Positions 45,997-53,883 of a DNA stretch of 64,000 bases are shown piece after piece; positions within the stretch are counted from its first letter, which is position 1; every line of letters starts with the position of its first letter. The notes under the pieces were generated by a model that saw nothing but the letters and a program-made list of their open reading frames with translations, had not been told where the DNA came from and did no database searches. The translations under genes were made by a program, and so were the position numbers. Source of the stretch: Desulfogranum marinum (GTDB lineage Bacteria > Desulfobacterota > Desulfobulbia > Desulfobulbales > Desulfobulbaceae); contig NZ_JAFFQD010000003.1 of the NCBI RefSeq assembly GCF_016918565.1, positions 116,437-180,436 of the forward strand. The letters run 5' to 3'.

Positions 45997-46515
45997 ATGA
46001 AATTGTGGAAGATAATAGAAAAAGCTATTGATTTACTAGTCGAACTTATGGGCAGGATCGGCTGGATCCTGGTCCTCTACTGTATGGTTTTTGGTGTGAC
46101 TGACGTTTTTCTTCGTTACGTCATGAACAAACCATCACTTTGGATCGGAACAACTATTCAGGCAGCCATGGTGCTGATGGCGTGTGTTGGTGGAGCCTAT
46201 GCTCTCAACCATAATGCCTTTGTTAAGCTTGATCTGTTTTATGCAAATTTTTCCAAAAAGAAAAAAGCAGTCTGCGACATACTGACGGTTGGGTATACGT
46301 TCCTCTTTTTATACGTCCTCATATGGAAAGGGTATGCTGCGGCAATGCTCTCCATTAAATTCAAACAGGTCACCCCGACCGGAGTACCTATCCCCATCTA
46401 TCCGATCAAAGCATTTATCCCAATTGCCGGTTGCATAGTATTGCTTGTTGTTATCAAAAAGCTAATCAATGATATCATCACCCTGACATCTTCTGATGAA
46501 CAGGATAAAAAATAG
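45997..46515 (+). CDS. dctQ: TRAP transporter small permease (DctQ)
   Basis: 172 residues and four membrane helices. The first helix has WILVLYCMVFGVTDVFLRYV (conserved RY), then ACVGGAYALNHNAFVKLDLF, matching the A-x-x-x-x-x-x-H-V-x-V/L-D motif of DctQ. C-terminal helices include IPIAGCIVLLVVIKKL. Forms the membrane complex with DctM. Ribosome binding site TAGGGAGA. Confidence 0.92.
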   Translation: MKLWKIIEKAIDLLVELMGRIGWILVLYCMVFGVTDVFLRYVMNKPSLWIGTTIQAAMVLMACVGGAYALNHNAFVKLDLFYANFSKKKKAVCDILTVGYTFLFLYVLIWKGYAAAMLSIKFKQVTPTGVPIPIYPIKAFIPIAGCIVLLVVIKKLINDIITLTSSDEQDKK

Positions 46516-46637
46516 CAGATTTAACTGATGTAACGTACCTCTTCAGTTAATTGGTAGGAGATGTTTGTTTGGTAGAATTATAGGTTTAATTCTCAATACA
46601 CCCATTACAAACAAAAGAGACATTATAGGAGAACACA

Positions 46638-47696
46638 ATGAAAAAAATCACAAATGGTTTAGTTGCTGGTTTGTTCGCCGTCAGTTTGGTTGCGCCTGGC
46701 CTTGCATTGGCTAAGGGCGCCGATTACGGCCCTCCAAAGAAAGTTACAAAATGGGTATTCCAACCCTGTTTTGACTCTTCTGATGCAGGTTGGGGAAGCG
46801 GACTTGTGCCTTGGGTAAAAGCAGTTGAAGAAGCTACCAAAGGTACTGTTAAAATCAAGCTGGAGCCTGCTGGGGCAATTACCTCCGGTTCTGAAGCATT
46901 TGCAGCGACTGCAGCCGGCATGGTTGATGGTTATGCTGGTTGGGCAACCGTTTATGGTGGAGATATGCCTGAAGGCTTCCTCGCCTTTGGTATGGCTATG
47001 GGCGCAAACAACTACCGTGATGCCTGGGCCGCCATGTGGGGCGATCCAAAGTATCGCATTGGTGACATCATCCAAAAAGCAGCTAATGATCGTAACCTCC
47101 AGTGGGTTGGTTGGACAAGCCAGGGACCAAATGCAGCATTTACCACTTACCCTGTAGCCAAGATGGAAGATTTCCAAGGTAAAAAAATGAGAGCCGGCGG
47201 ACCACAGGCACTGTTCCACCAGGCAATGGGCGGTTCTCCTGTATCTTTAAACGCTGGTGATATCTATACCGCTATCAAACTCGGTACCATCGACGGCACC
47301 TATTGGGATACCGGTGGAATCGATGATATGGCTTTCCAGGAAGTAATCAAGTATGCAGTAATGCCTGGTTGGTGCCCTTCCCAGCATCAGGAAATTTACG
47401 TAAACCTTGATCAATGGAATGCTCTTAACCAATGGCAGCGTGATCGAATCAATGAAATATTCGAATCCACTTACTTTGAGACCAGCCGACTGCATGCACA
47501 GGGAGTAACCCATGCACTTCAAGTGCTTACCGAAGCAGGCGGCGAAGTTATCCATCTCCCGGAAGAGGAAGTAAAGCGTATTCGCCAGGTCTCTATTGAA
47601 AAAGTATGGCCTCAAGTTGCTGCCAAGTCAGAAGGCAACAAAAAGGGTGTTGAGCTTTGGACAGAATTTTTAAAGGACATTGGTGAATTGGAATAA
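46638..47696 (+). CDS. dctP: TRAP transporter periplasmic solute-binding protein (DctP)
   Basis: 352 residues. Signal peptide MKKITNGLVAGLFAVSLVAP with cleavage near ALAKG. The mature part has the DctP pattern: VKIKLEPAGAITSGSEAFAA, the ligand-binding arginine in FQGKKMRAGGPQ, and AIKLGTIDGTYWDTGGIDDM. Unusually rich in Trp. It captures the solute in the periplasm. Last gene of the transporter operon, followed by a terminator. The gene is separated from dctQ by 122 bases. Confidence 0.93.
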   Translation: MKKITNGLVAGLFAVSLVAPGLALAKGADYGPPKKVTKWVFQPCFDSSDAGWGSGLVPWVKAVEEATKGTVKIKLEPAGAITSGSEAFAATAAGMVDGYAGWATVYGGDMPEGFLAFGMAMGANNYRDAWAAMWGDPKYRIGDIIQKAANDRNLQWVGWTSQGPNAAFTTYPVAKMEDFQGKKMRAGGPQALFHQAMGGSPVSLNAGDIYTAIKLGTIDGTYWDTGGIDDMAFQEVIKYAVMPGWCPSQHQEIYVNLDQWNALNQWQRDRINEIFESTYFETSRLHAQGVTHALQVLTEAGGEVIHLPEEEVKRIRQVSIEKVWPQVAAKSEGNKKGVELWTEFLKDIGELE

Positions 47697-47731
47697 TTTT
47701 CACCATTGATATTGTTGCTTAGTTAGACTTT

Positions 47732-47778
47732 AAGGCGTGTCACTCCTCATATATTAGGTGAGTGGCACGCCTTTCTTT
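47732..47778 (+). terminator. Rho-independent terminator of the TRAP operon
   Basis: AAGGCGTGTCACTC pairs with GAGTGGCACGCCTT, followed by TCTTT. Confidence 0.85.
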
Positions 47779-47902
47779 ATCCATTTTCAGACATTTTCGA
47801 GCCCCACCAAACAGTCTTTCTACAACGCGCATCCTCTACAGTTACGCTTTTGCCCTGCTCTTTCAAAAAAAGTGAAGCAGGCTGAATTGGTAGAGAAAGA
47901 AG

Positions 47903-47938
47903 TTGACTCTCTATCACAACTAATATATTAGTATACTA
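47903..47938 (+). promoter_or_regulatory. Promoter/operator element B, copy 2 (aldehyde dehydrogenase gene)
   Basis: TTGACT at 47903-47908, followed by palindromes CTAATATATTAG (47920-47931) and TAGTATACTA (47929-47938) sharing three bases. The half-site order is CTA-6-TAG-4-CTA, the mirror image of the site at 44159-44177. A TATACT -10-like hexamer lies inside the second palindrome (47932-47937). Confidence 0.65.
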
Positions 47939-48071
47939 GAATTCAAGATAACTTATCTTTGCTGATCCAGAACAAACCACAGGATGCTCCACCAAGAACC
48001 TGAAAAATACAATCAACTGCACACAGCCATTGGTGCAAATTCAACCAAATCGTTAACAGGAGTTAATGGTC

Positions 48072-49610
48072 ATGACCAATCAAAGCGTTCCCAAAATCAA
48101 AAATTATATTAACGGTGAATGGATAGAAGAAACCGGCGTTGAGCATATTCCGCTCTACAATCCTTCCACCGGCGAATTAATTGGTGAAGTCCCGCAGAGC
48201 TCTGAAAAAACATCTCTTGCTGCTGTTGATGCAGCCTTTGATGCCTATGGAAGTTGGCGGAAACTTCCCATCAGCAAACGCATGGGTTTTTTGTATGCAA
48301 TTCGTCAGGCAATGATTGATCATGAGGAAGACCTTGCCGTATCTATTGCCGTTGATCAGGCCAAGCACATTTCTGAAGCAAGAGGTGAGGTTAGGCGTGT
48401 TGTAGAAATATTTGAGGCAGCCTGTACAATTCCTTCCCTTATTCAAGGTGAGACCCTGGATGGCATTGCCAATAATATTAATGGTCGGGTTGTCAAGCAG
48501 CCGCTTGGCGTGTTCGGAGGGGTAGCTCCTTTTAACTTTCCAGCCCTCGTCTTTGGCTGGTTTATCCCCTATGCCATTGGGGTCGGCAATACCTTTATCT
48601 ACAAGCCATCCACCCAATCCCCCATGTTTATGCAACAAATGGGGGAAATTTTTAATGAAGTAGGATTGCCCAAAGGTGTGGTCAATATTGTGCACGGCAA
48701 TCGATCTGTACCCGGCACCTGGTATGAACATCCAAAAATGAGTGGGGTCTGTCTGGTAGGTTCCACTCCTACTGCGAAAGCCATGGCAGAAGCATGCGGC
48801 CGAGGTGGAAAAAGAAGTATGCTGCTTGGTGGGGCCAAGAACTACCTGGTTGCCATGGAAGATGTGAACTGGGATGTATTTATTGATAACTTTATTCACT
48901 CCTGTTACGGCTCTGCCGGTCAGCGTTGTCTTGCCGGCTCTATTATTGCCGCAGTACCGGAAGTGTATGACGAGCTGATCGAAAGAGTGCTTGAAGCCTC
49001 TAAAAAAGTTACCTTTGGCGATGCTATGAACCCTGATGTCTACATGGGACCGGTTATATCTGCCAAGGCTAAGGCCAATATTGAAAAATATATCGAAATC
49101 GGCATTGAGCAGGGTTCCAAACTGGTGCTCGATGGTCGTAATCCCGAGCTACCGGAAGCAAATAAAAACGGCTATTTTGTAGGACCTACCATCTTCACCG
49201 ATGTAACCCCATGCAGACGAATTGCGCAGGAAGAAATTTTTGGTCCAGTTGTGTCTATTATGAAAATCAAAGATCTCGATGATGTCCTGCAGCTTATCCG
49301 GCAACAAAACTTTGGTAACGGTGCCTGTATTTTTACCCAAAACCAGTACTACGCCGAAAAATTTATTGCTGAGGCGGATGTCGGAATGGTTGGGGTTAAC
49401 GTCGGTGTGTGTGCACCGCATCCTTACCTGCCATTTGGCGGTATCAAAGACTCCCACCTTGGCACCAATAAAGTCCAAGGTAAGGATGGACTGGATTTCT
49501 TTACCCAGAATAAGGTCGCTACTATCCGGGTTACTCCCCCTGAAGGAGTAAACGAAGATGGAGAAAAAATAGCTGGTGATACTTCCGTACGCAGCTGCGT
49601 AGCACAGTAA
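48072..49610 (+). CDS. CoA-acylating-type aldehyde dehydrogenase (MmsA family)
   Basis: 512 residues from ATG 48072 (AGGAG nine bases upstream; the ATG at 48066 is only three bases from it). Family features of methylmalonate-semialdehyde dehydrogenase: IKNYINGEWIEETG, GVFGGVAPFNFPALVFGWF, VHGNRSVPGTWYEHP, GGAKNYLVAMEDV and the catalytic Cys in YGSAGQRCLAGS. The MmsA group makes acyl-CoA from aldehydes. In this setting the substrate may be sulfoacetaldehyde or another sulfonated aldehyde (to a sulfoacyl-CoA) or a C3 aldehyde; sequence alone cannot decide. Own promoter with operator B. Confidence 0.85.
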   Translation: MTNQSVPKIKNYINGEWIEETGVEHIPLYNPSTGELIGEVPQSSEKTSLAAVDAAFDAYGSWRKLPISKRMGFLYAIRQAMIDHEEDLAVSIAVDQAKHISEARGEVRRVVEIFEAACTIPSLIQGETLDGIANNINGRVVKQPLGVFGGVAPFNFPALVFGWFIPYAIGVGNTFIYKPSTQSPMFMQQMGEIFNEVGLPKGVVNIVHGNRSVPGTWYEHPKMSGVCLVGSTPTAKAMAEACGRGGKRSMLLGGAKNYLVAMEDVNWDVFIDNFIHSCYGSAGQRCLAGSIIAAVPEVYDELIERVLEASKKVTFGDAMNPDVYMGPVISAKAKANIEKYIEIGIEQGSKLVLDGRNPELPEANKNGYFVGPTIFTDVTPCRRIAQEEIFGPVVSIMKIKDLDDVLQLIRQQNFGNGACIFTQNQYYAEKFIAEADVGMVGVNVGVCAPHPYLPFGGIKDSHLGTNKVQGKDGLDFFTQNKVATIRVTPPEGVNEDGEKIAGDTSVRSCVAQ

Positions 49611-49621
49611 AGTTGCCATCC

Positions 49622-49653
49622 TCCCCTGCCGGGAATGCACAACCGGCAGGGGA
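49622..49653. repeat. GC-rich hairpin after the aldehyde dehydrogenase gene
   Basis: TCCCCTGCCGG and CCGGCAGGGGA form an 11-bp stem without a T tract. Could slow decay of the upstream message while the downstream gene is still read. Confidence 0.55.
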
Positions 49654-49710
49654 AACTGACTACATAACGATTACAGATGACAATCTTTTTTAGTTGAAAA
49701 GGAATAATAA

Positions 49711-49986
49711 ATGAGTCAATTTCAATACGGTTATATCATCAAAGCTCCAGGCTATTCCGCCGATGGTGACTTGAAAGTTCTTGAATCAGAGGCCTTTAAA
49801 TCAAGCATCATTGGTGTGGCCACTGTTGAAGAAGCCTGTAAAGCGGCACAACAAATGGTAGAGAAGCAGGTTACCCTGATCGAACTCTGCAGTGGCTTCA
49901 AGGCTGATGACGCCAAAACCATCTTCGACGCCATTGAAGGCGCGGCCAAGGTAGGATACATTGGTGAATTTTTCAGCAAAGAATAG
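49711..49986 (+). CDS. DUF6506-like small protein
   Basis: 91 residues, alpha/beta, no membrane or signal segments. Features: YGYIIKAPGYSADGDLKVLE, SSIIGVATVEEACKAAQQMV and VTLIELCSGFKADDAKTIFD, matching my memory of the DUF6506 pattern (IIGV, ACxxA, IELCGxF). The function is unknown. It sits between the aldehyde dehydrogenase and the second gntR gene and likely belongs to the same transcript. Ribosome binding site AAAGGAATAA. Confidence 0.65.
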   Translation: MSQFQYGYIIKAPGYSADGDLKVLESEAFKSSIIGVATVEEACKAAQQMVEKQVTLIELCSGFKADDAKTIFDAIEGAAKVGYIGEFFSKE

Positions 49987-49994
49987 TATCAGAT

Positions 49995-50002
49995 TGTATA
50001 CA
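49995..50002. promoter_or_regulatory. TGTATACA palindrome before gntR regulator 2
   Basis: An 8-bp perfect palindrome in the short gap before gntR 2 (ATTGTATACATAC). It shares the GTATAC core with TAGTATACTA at 47929. FadR-type GntR proteins commonly bind GTATAC-like cores; use here is inference. Confidence 0.35.
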
Positions 50003-50091
50003 TACTTTTTTTTACGCGGTCTCAACAAAAAAAACGTCTTCACCCTCCTTTCACCAACGACCCGCCATTCTGCTATATAGAGGAAAAGCTG

Positions 50092-50760
50092 ATGCTCAAC
50101 AATACTCGCCCCGGCAATAACCTGCTCAGGGTTCAGGTATATGATTATCTGGAAAAACAGATGCGGGTCGGCGCGTTAGAACCAGGTGCGTCCATCAGCG
50201 TCAATACCCTGATAAAAGAGTTGGGGGTCAGTCGAACCCCTTTACGTGAAGCGCTCCTTCTTCTCCAAGAGCAAGGTTTTGTATCTATCCAGCCGCAGCG
50301 TGGGGTTCGGATAAACGAGCTCACCCTTGAGGATGTCCGGGACATATATGAGATTTTGGGTGGAATTGAATCCAGAGTGATTCTTTCCGTGTTTGACAAA
50401 CTCGGCAGCAAGGAAATCAACCAACTAAAAAAGCTCAATAAAAAAATAAAATTAAGCCTTGTTGCAAATGACATTATTGCTCACAACCAAGCCAATGTCG
50501 ACTTTCACGAGGTCTTCTTAAACCTGTCGACCAATCAGCGGCTCCTTCGATATGTAAAAAATCTCAAGATGTTACTCTACGACTTTCCACGAAGAGATTA
50601 TGGAAAACAGTGGAACGAAAAAAACCTGCTTGAGCATGGAGAGTTTATCCAACTTATCGAAAATGGCAAAGCGGTTGAAGCTGCAGACTATATGCGCGAC
50701 GTGCACTGGGAGTTTGACCCACCTGATTCGTTTATAGTTATTTCAGGAACAAAACAATAA
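50092..50760 (+). CDS. GntR-family regulator with FCD domain (regulator 2)
   Basis: 222 residues. Winged helix: LRVQVYDYLEKQMRVGALEP, LIKELGVSRTPLREALLLLQ and GFVSIQPQRGVRINELTLED. The C-terminal FCD domain has VDFHEVFLNLSTN, LEHGEF and DVHWEF with the histidines of the ligand/metal site. It is paralogous to regulator 1 (42574): both share the sequence LYDFPR. It lies at the end of the aldehyde dehydrogenase block and is the natural candidate to act on operator B (inference). Followed by a strong terminator. Confidence 0.88.
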   Translation: MLNNTRPGNNLLRVQVYDYLEKQMRVGALEPGASISVNTLIKELGVSRTPLREALLLLQEQGFVSIQPQRGVRINELTLEDVRDIYEILGGIESRVILSVFDKLGSKEINQLKKLNKKIKLSLVANDIIAHNQANVDFHEVFLNLSTNQRLLRYVKNLKMLLYDFPRRDYGKQWNEKNLLEHGEFIQLIENGKAVEAADYMRDVHWEFDPPDSFIVISGTKQ

Positions 50761-50813
50761 CCAGCATCAATCCATATTTGTTTTATGTCGACGACGGAGC
50801 AGTTTGCTCTTAC

Positions 50814-50847
50814 AAAAAAGGCCGTTTCATTAAGAAACGGCCTTTTT
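50814..50847 (+). terminator. Rho-independent terminator of gntR 2
   Basis: AAAAAAGGCCGTTTC / GAAACGGCCTTTTT with a five-base loop; marks the end of the island. Confidence 0.93.
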
Positions 50848-50915
50848 GTTGCCTGGCTTCCCATCAAGCGAACCTGGGGACATTAAACCCGCCCTCCCCT
50901 GGGCAAGACAGCGCC

Positions 50916-51407
50916 CTACTCGTCTGTGAGCGGTACAATAACCACTGGAATTTTCGATCGACGTAAAACTCTTTTGGCAACCGACCCTAAAAACGTATGG
51001 GTAAATCCTTTTTCATGGGCCCCCATGACAATGATATCAGCTCCGATTTCTTTTGATACGCTTAGAATTTTTTCCTCGGGAAACCCTCTTTCCACTCTAA
51101 TGGTCAGCCGATCAGGATCAATGTATTCTCCACTGCTCAGGGTCGTTGACTGACACAGCGTTTCTACCCTTTGAAACATCTCCTCTTTAGCTTCCTTTTG
51201 CTTTTTGCGCATCATCTCTTCCGCATCTCCATCGGAAAAATGCAAGGCTATAGCAAATTTGGCATCAGGAGACAATTCCTCCAATACATGCATGCTCGTT
51301 ACATGTGCATCAAATTGGTTTGCAAGAAAAATTGCATACTGAAACACTCTTGGTGCCGCTGGAGAAAGATCGGTGGTGTACAGAATTTTTTTCATTTGAT
51401 ACGGCAT
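50916..51407 (-). CDS. Universal stress protein (UspA family)
   Basis: 163 residues from ATG 51407 (AGGAGG upstream; the longer frame to 51473 is less likely). Rossmann-like alpha/beta fold: KKILYTTDLSPAAPRVFQYA, VTSMHVLEEL, ADIIVMGAHEKGFTHTFLGS and VAKRVLRRSKIPVVIVPL. The G-x2-G-x9-G-(S/T) ATP-binding pattern is incomplete (GAHEKGFTHTFLGSVAK), so ATP binding is plausible but not certain. On the opposite strand from, and convergent to, the island. The upstream stretch 51408-51755 holds no gene. Confidence 0.9.
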   Translation of the reverse strand: MPYQMKKILYTTDLSPAAPRVFQYAIFLANQFDAHVTSMHVLEELSPDAKFAIALHFSDGDAEEMMRKKQKEAKEEMFQRVETLCQSTTLSSGEYIDPDRLTIRVERGFPEEKILSVSKEIGADIIVMGAHEKGFTHTFLGSVAKRVLRRSKIPVVIVPLTDE

Positions 51408-51755
51408 AAAATCCTCCTTGTGATTGTTACGCTCGACGTGATACCTAATGTGTAGTACATCACACAAAAACATACTCTTTTATTTTTACAGTACGCAACC
51501 AAAATTCAACTATCAATCAGTAAAAAAAAAATAGCGCTGATCAAGAACATACAACGGCACGCCTTACCGGAAAGACGATGGCAAAACCGTTGACATATGT
51601 GCAGAGCAGATTCTTTAAGTATTGGCCGGCTCATTACTGATAGAGGCATAGTTAAACTGCTTATAAGCATTACAAAACAAGGACTTATAAGTCAAACATT
51701 CTTTACCGATATATTTTTAAAGCCGGATAATCAGCAACAGCCAAGAGAGATACAA

Positions 51756-52370
51756 ATGATATACTATTTAGGACTTGTCGGCATAGCTGCCTTTTCCATA
51801 ACCGGAGTTATAGCAGCAGGAAAGAAAGGAATGGATATTTTTAGTATTGTTTTGCTTGGTGTCGTAACAGCGTTGGGTGGAGGCACCATACGAGATATAA
51901 TTATTGATGTTAACCCTGTTTTCTGGATAGCTGATTTACAGTATCTTTGGGTAGCGGCGTTGGCTTCGATAATGACTTTTTTTCTGGTGCGGCACATCCA
52001 CAATGTCTACCGTTTGCTGCTCTTTGTCGATGCATTCGGCCTGTCACTCTTTACCATCCTGGCCACGGAAAAAACACTGCTGCTTGGCTTCTCCAAACCC
52101 ATCGCGATTTTAATGGGCATTGTTACGGGTGCCGGTGGCGGCATTCTCCGCGATATCTTAACCGGCAGGATGCCACTTATCCTGGGTAAAGAATTTTACG
52201 CAACACCTGCATTGCTGGGCGCACTTGTCTTTATACTATTCGATGCTTTTTTCCCGCTTCACGATTTCAACAGAGTCTATGCGATAACCGTTATTTTCCT
52301 TCTACGGGCGTCGGCCATCCAATGGGACCTGTATTACCCGCAATGGCTCACTTACAGCCAAAAAAAGTAA
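51756..52370 (+). CDS. UPF0126 / TRIC-channel-like membrane protein
   Basis: 204 residues from ATG 51756; the longer frame from 51597 lacks support. Two repeats of three membrane helices each, with the duplicated glycine-rich motif: ALGGGTIRDIIIDVNPVFWI in the first and GAGGGILRDILTGRMPLIL in the second. This is the bacterial homologue of trimeric cation channels; members have been implicated in glycine or ion transport. Substrate cannot be predicted here. It carries its own leader. Confidence 0.88.
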   Translation: MIYYLGLVGIAAFSITGVIAAGKKGMDIFSIVLLGVVTALGGGTIRDIIIDVNPVFWIADLQYLWVAALASIMTFFLVRHIHNVYRLLLFVDAFGLSLFTILATEKTLLLGFSKPIAILMGIVTGAGGGILRDILTGRMPLILGKEFYATPALLGALVFILFDAFFPLHDFNRVYAITVIFLLRASAIQWDLYYPQWLTYSQKK

Positions 52371-52420
52371 ATCAACCAGGCAATCAGCCTGGGCGCGGCT
52401 CACAATTTTTTCCGGAATCA

Positions 52421-52499
52421 AGGTGTTTTCAGCTGACCAGGCCCAGCCATATAATCAACATCAGAGTAGGCTTGCTTACATGCGAGCATTATTTTTTTC
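52421..52499. repeat. Dispersed repeat, family 2, copy 2
   Basis: About 79 bp aligned with 43776-43850; includes CAGCCATATAA, AGAGTAGGCTTGCTTACATG and GCGAGCATTATTTTTTT. Lies between the UPF0126 gene and panC. Confidence 0.45.
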
Positions 52500-52556
52500 A
52501 AAATAACGCCGATCTGGAAAAAATTCCCGGTCCGACTACTGCTCCGGAGGCATCGG

Positions 52557-53402
52557 CTACGCTAAGGAGCAATTATCTATCAATCGGGTTCTGCCATACT
52601 GCAAAGCGCAGGCAACATGCGCTTCACCGTCTATCTTTTCAAGGTACTCTAAAGTGTGCGGATGAAAAATTTCAAGATAATCTTCTTTGGCATCCGGAAC
52701 ATTCTCCTGCCAATAGTCACGTACTGCCTGTTTGACAGCCGCCACTTCTTTTTCCCCTTCCTTCACCCTCCGGCACCCGACCTGTAATCCCTTATTTATA
52801 TGCGGAGCCTTGGAACGTTCTTTCGGAGACAGGTATACATTACGACTGCTCAAGGCTAGCCCGTCAGCTTCACGGACAATGGGGCATCCATGAATTTCGG
52901 TGGGGATATTCAAATCATTGACCATACGACGAATTATAGCCAACTGCTGCCAATCTTTTTCGCCGAACACGGCCATACTTGGAAGAGTCAGCATAAAAAG
53001 CTTGGTTACCACCGTACATATCCCTCGAAAGAAAACAGGCCGACTGATACCGCAAAGCCGCTTTGCCATATGGGGTACTTCAACCCATGTCATATGGTCC
53101 TCTACATACATCGCGCCTGCTTCCGGGGCAAATAAAATATCCGTACCCTGGGCCTTTGCAATGGCAGCATCCCTTTCCAAATCGCGAGGATAGGTGTCCA
53201 GGTCTTCATTTTCACCAAATTGGGCAGGATTGACAAAAAGAGTAGTAATAAGCTTATCGCTATTAGCCCTGGCATACTGCATAAGACTCATATGCCCTTC
53301 ATGGAAATAACCCATGGTTGGAACAAGGCCGGTTTTCACACCGGAAAATCGCCATTGGTAGCAAAGGTTTCGTAATTCATCTAAACTTGTAATTATCTGC
53401 AT
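52557..53402 (-). CDS. panC: Pantothenate synthetase
   Basis: Joins pantoate and beta-alanine with ATP to make pantothenate. 281 residues from ATG 53402 (AAGG upstream). Motifs: VPTMGYFHEGHMSLMQYARA with the H-x-G-H-like site, TLFVNPAQFGENEDLDTYPR, FFRGICTVVTKLF, FGEKDWQQLAIIRRMVNDL (KMSKS-equivalent Lys) and VREADGLALSSRNVYLSPKE. All catalytic blocks are present. Tyr and Phe in MGYFHEGH differ slightly from the common MGALHEGH. No panB or panD is adjacent. Confidence 0.95.
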   Translation of the reverse strand: MQIITSLDELRNLCYQWRFSGVKTGLVPTMGYFHEGHMSLMQYARANSDKLITTLFVNPAQFGENEDLDTYPRDLERDAAIAKAQGTDILFAPEAGAMYVEDHMTWVEVPHMAKRLCGISRPVFFRGICTVVTKLFMLTLPSMAVFGEKDWQQLAIIRRMVNDLNIPTEIHGCPIVREADGLALSSRNVYLSPKERSKAPHINKGLQVGCRRVKEGEKEVAAVKQAVRDYWQENVPDAKEDYLEIFHPHTLEYLEKIDGEAHVACALQYGRTRLIDNCSLA

Positions 53403-53883
53403 ATTAACCTTGGTCTGTGAGGAGAAATCATTGACCACTTCTCACTCTTCTAATTAATCTGTTTGAAGTACAAGCAATCATAGGCGCCCTGCGCAAAAAA
53501 CTCCCGGCAGAAAAAATGAAGCATTGTTGCCTGAACAAGCCATTCCTGACACCGCAATTTAGCAGCGGATCTCGAATCGAAAAAATACTACTCTATCAAA
53601 ATCAAGAATGTAAGTAATTTATGTCGTTTATCCGGCTCCCCAGCCAACTAACAAGCAAGTTCTCTCCACTTTTCTCCTCTTCTATTTGAAAAATATGAAA
53701 CCGGCTGCTAAAGCGGAGAATGTCAAATCTCCATCGCCCCTTTATCAAACACCGGTAAACAGCACCCAACCTACCTAAAAATTCTTTTTTCCCAATATGG
53801 TACAATTTTGGCTAGGAAAGGATCAGTACCTGTGACTGTCAGGCGTTTCTTTTATTCATCCTTTACCTACATATCATTTTCTC
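53403..53883. other. Gap without a supported gene
   Basis: About 480 bp between the divergent panC and the 437-residue gene. A 67-codon frame on the minus strand shows no family likeness. TACAAT near 53803 could be a -10 box for the gene at 53884. Nothing else is visible. Confidence 0.4.

Noticed and set aside
53602..53805. 67-codon minus-strand frame between panC and the unknown gene
   Set aside because: No ribosome binding site or motif; likely chance.
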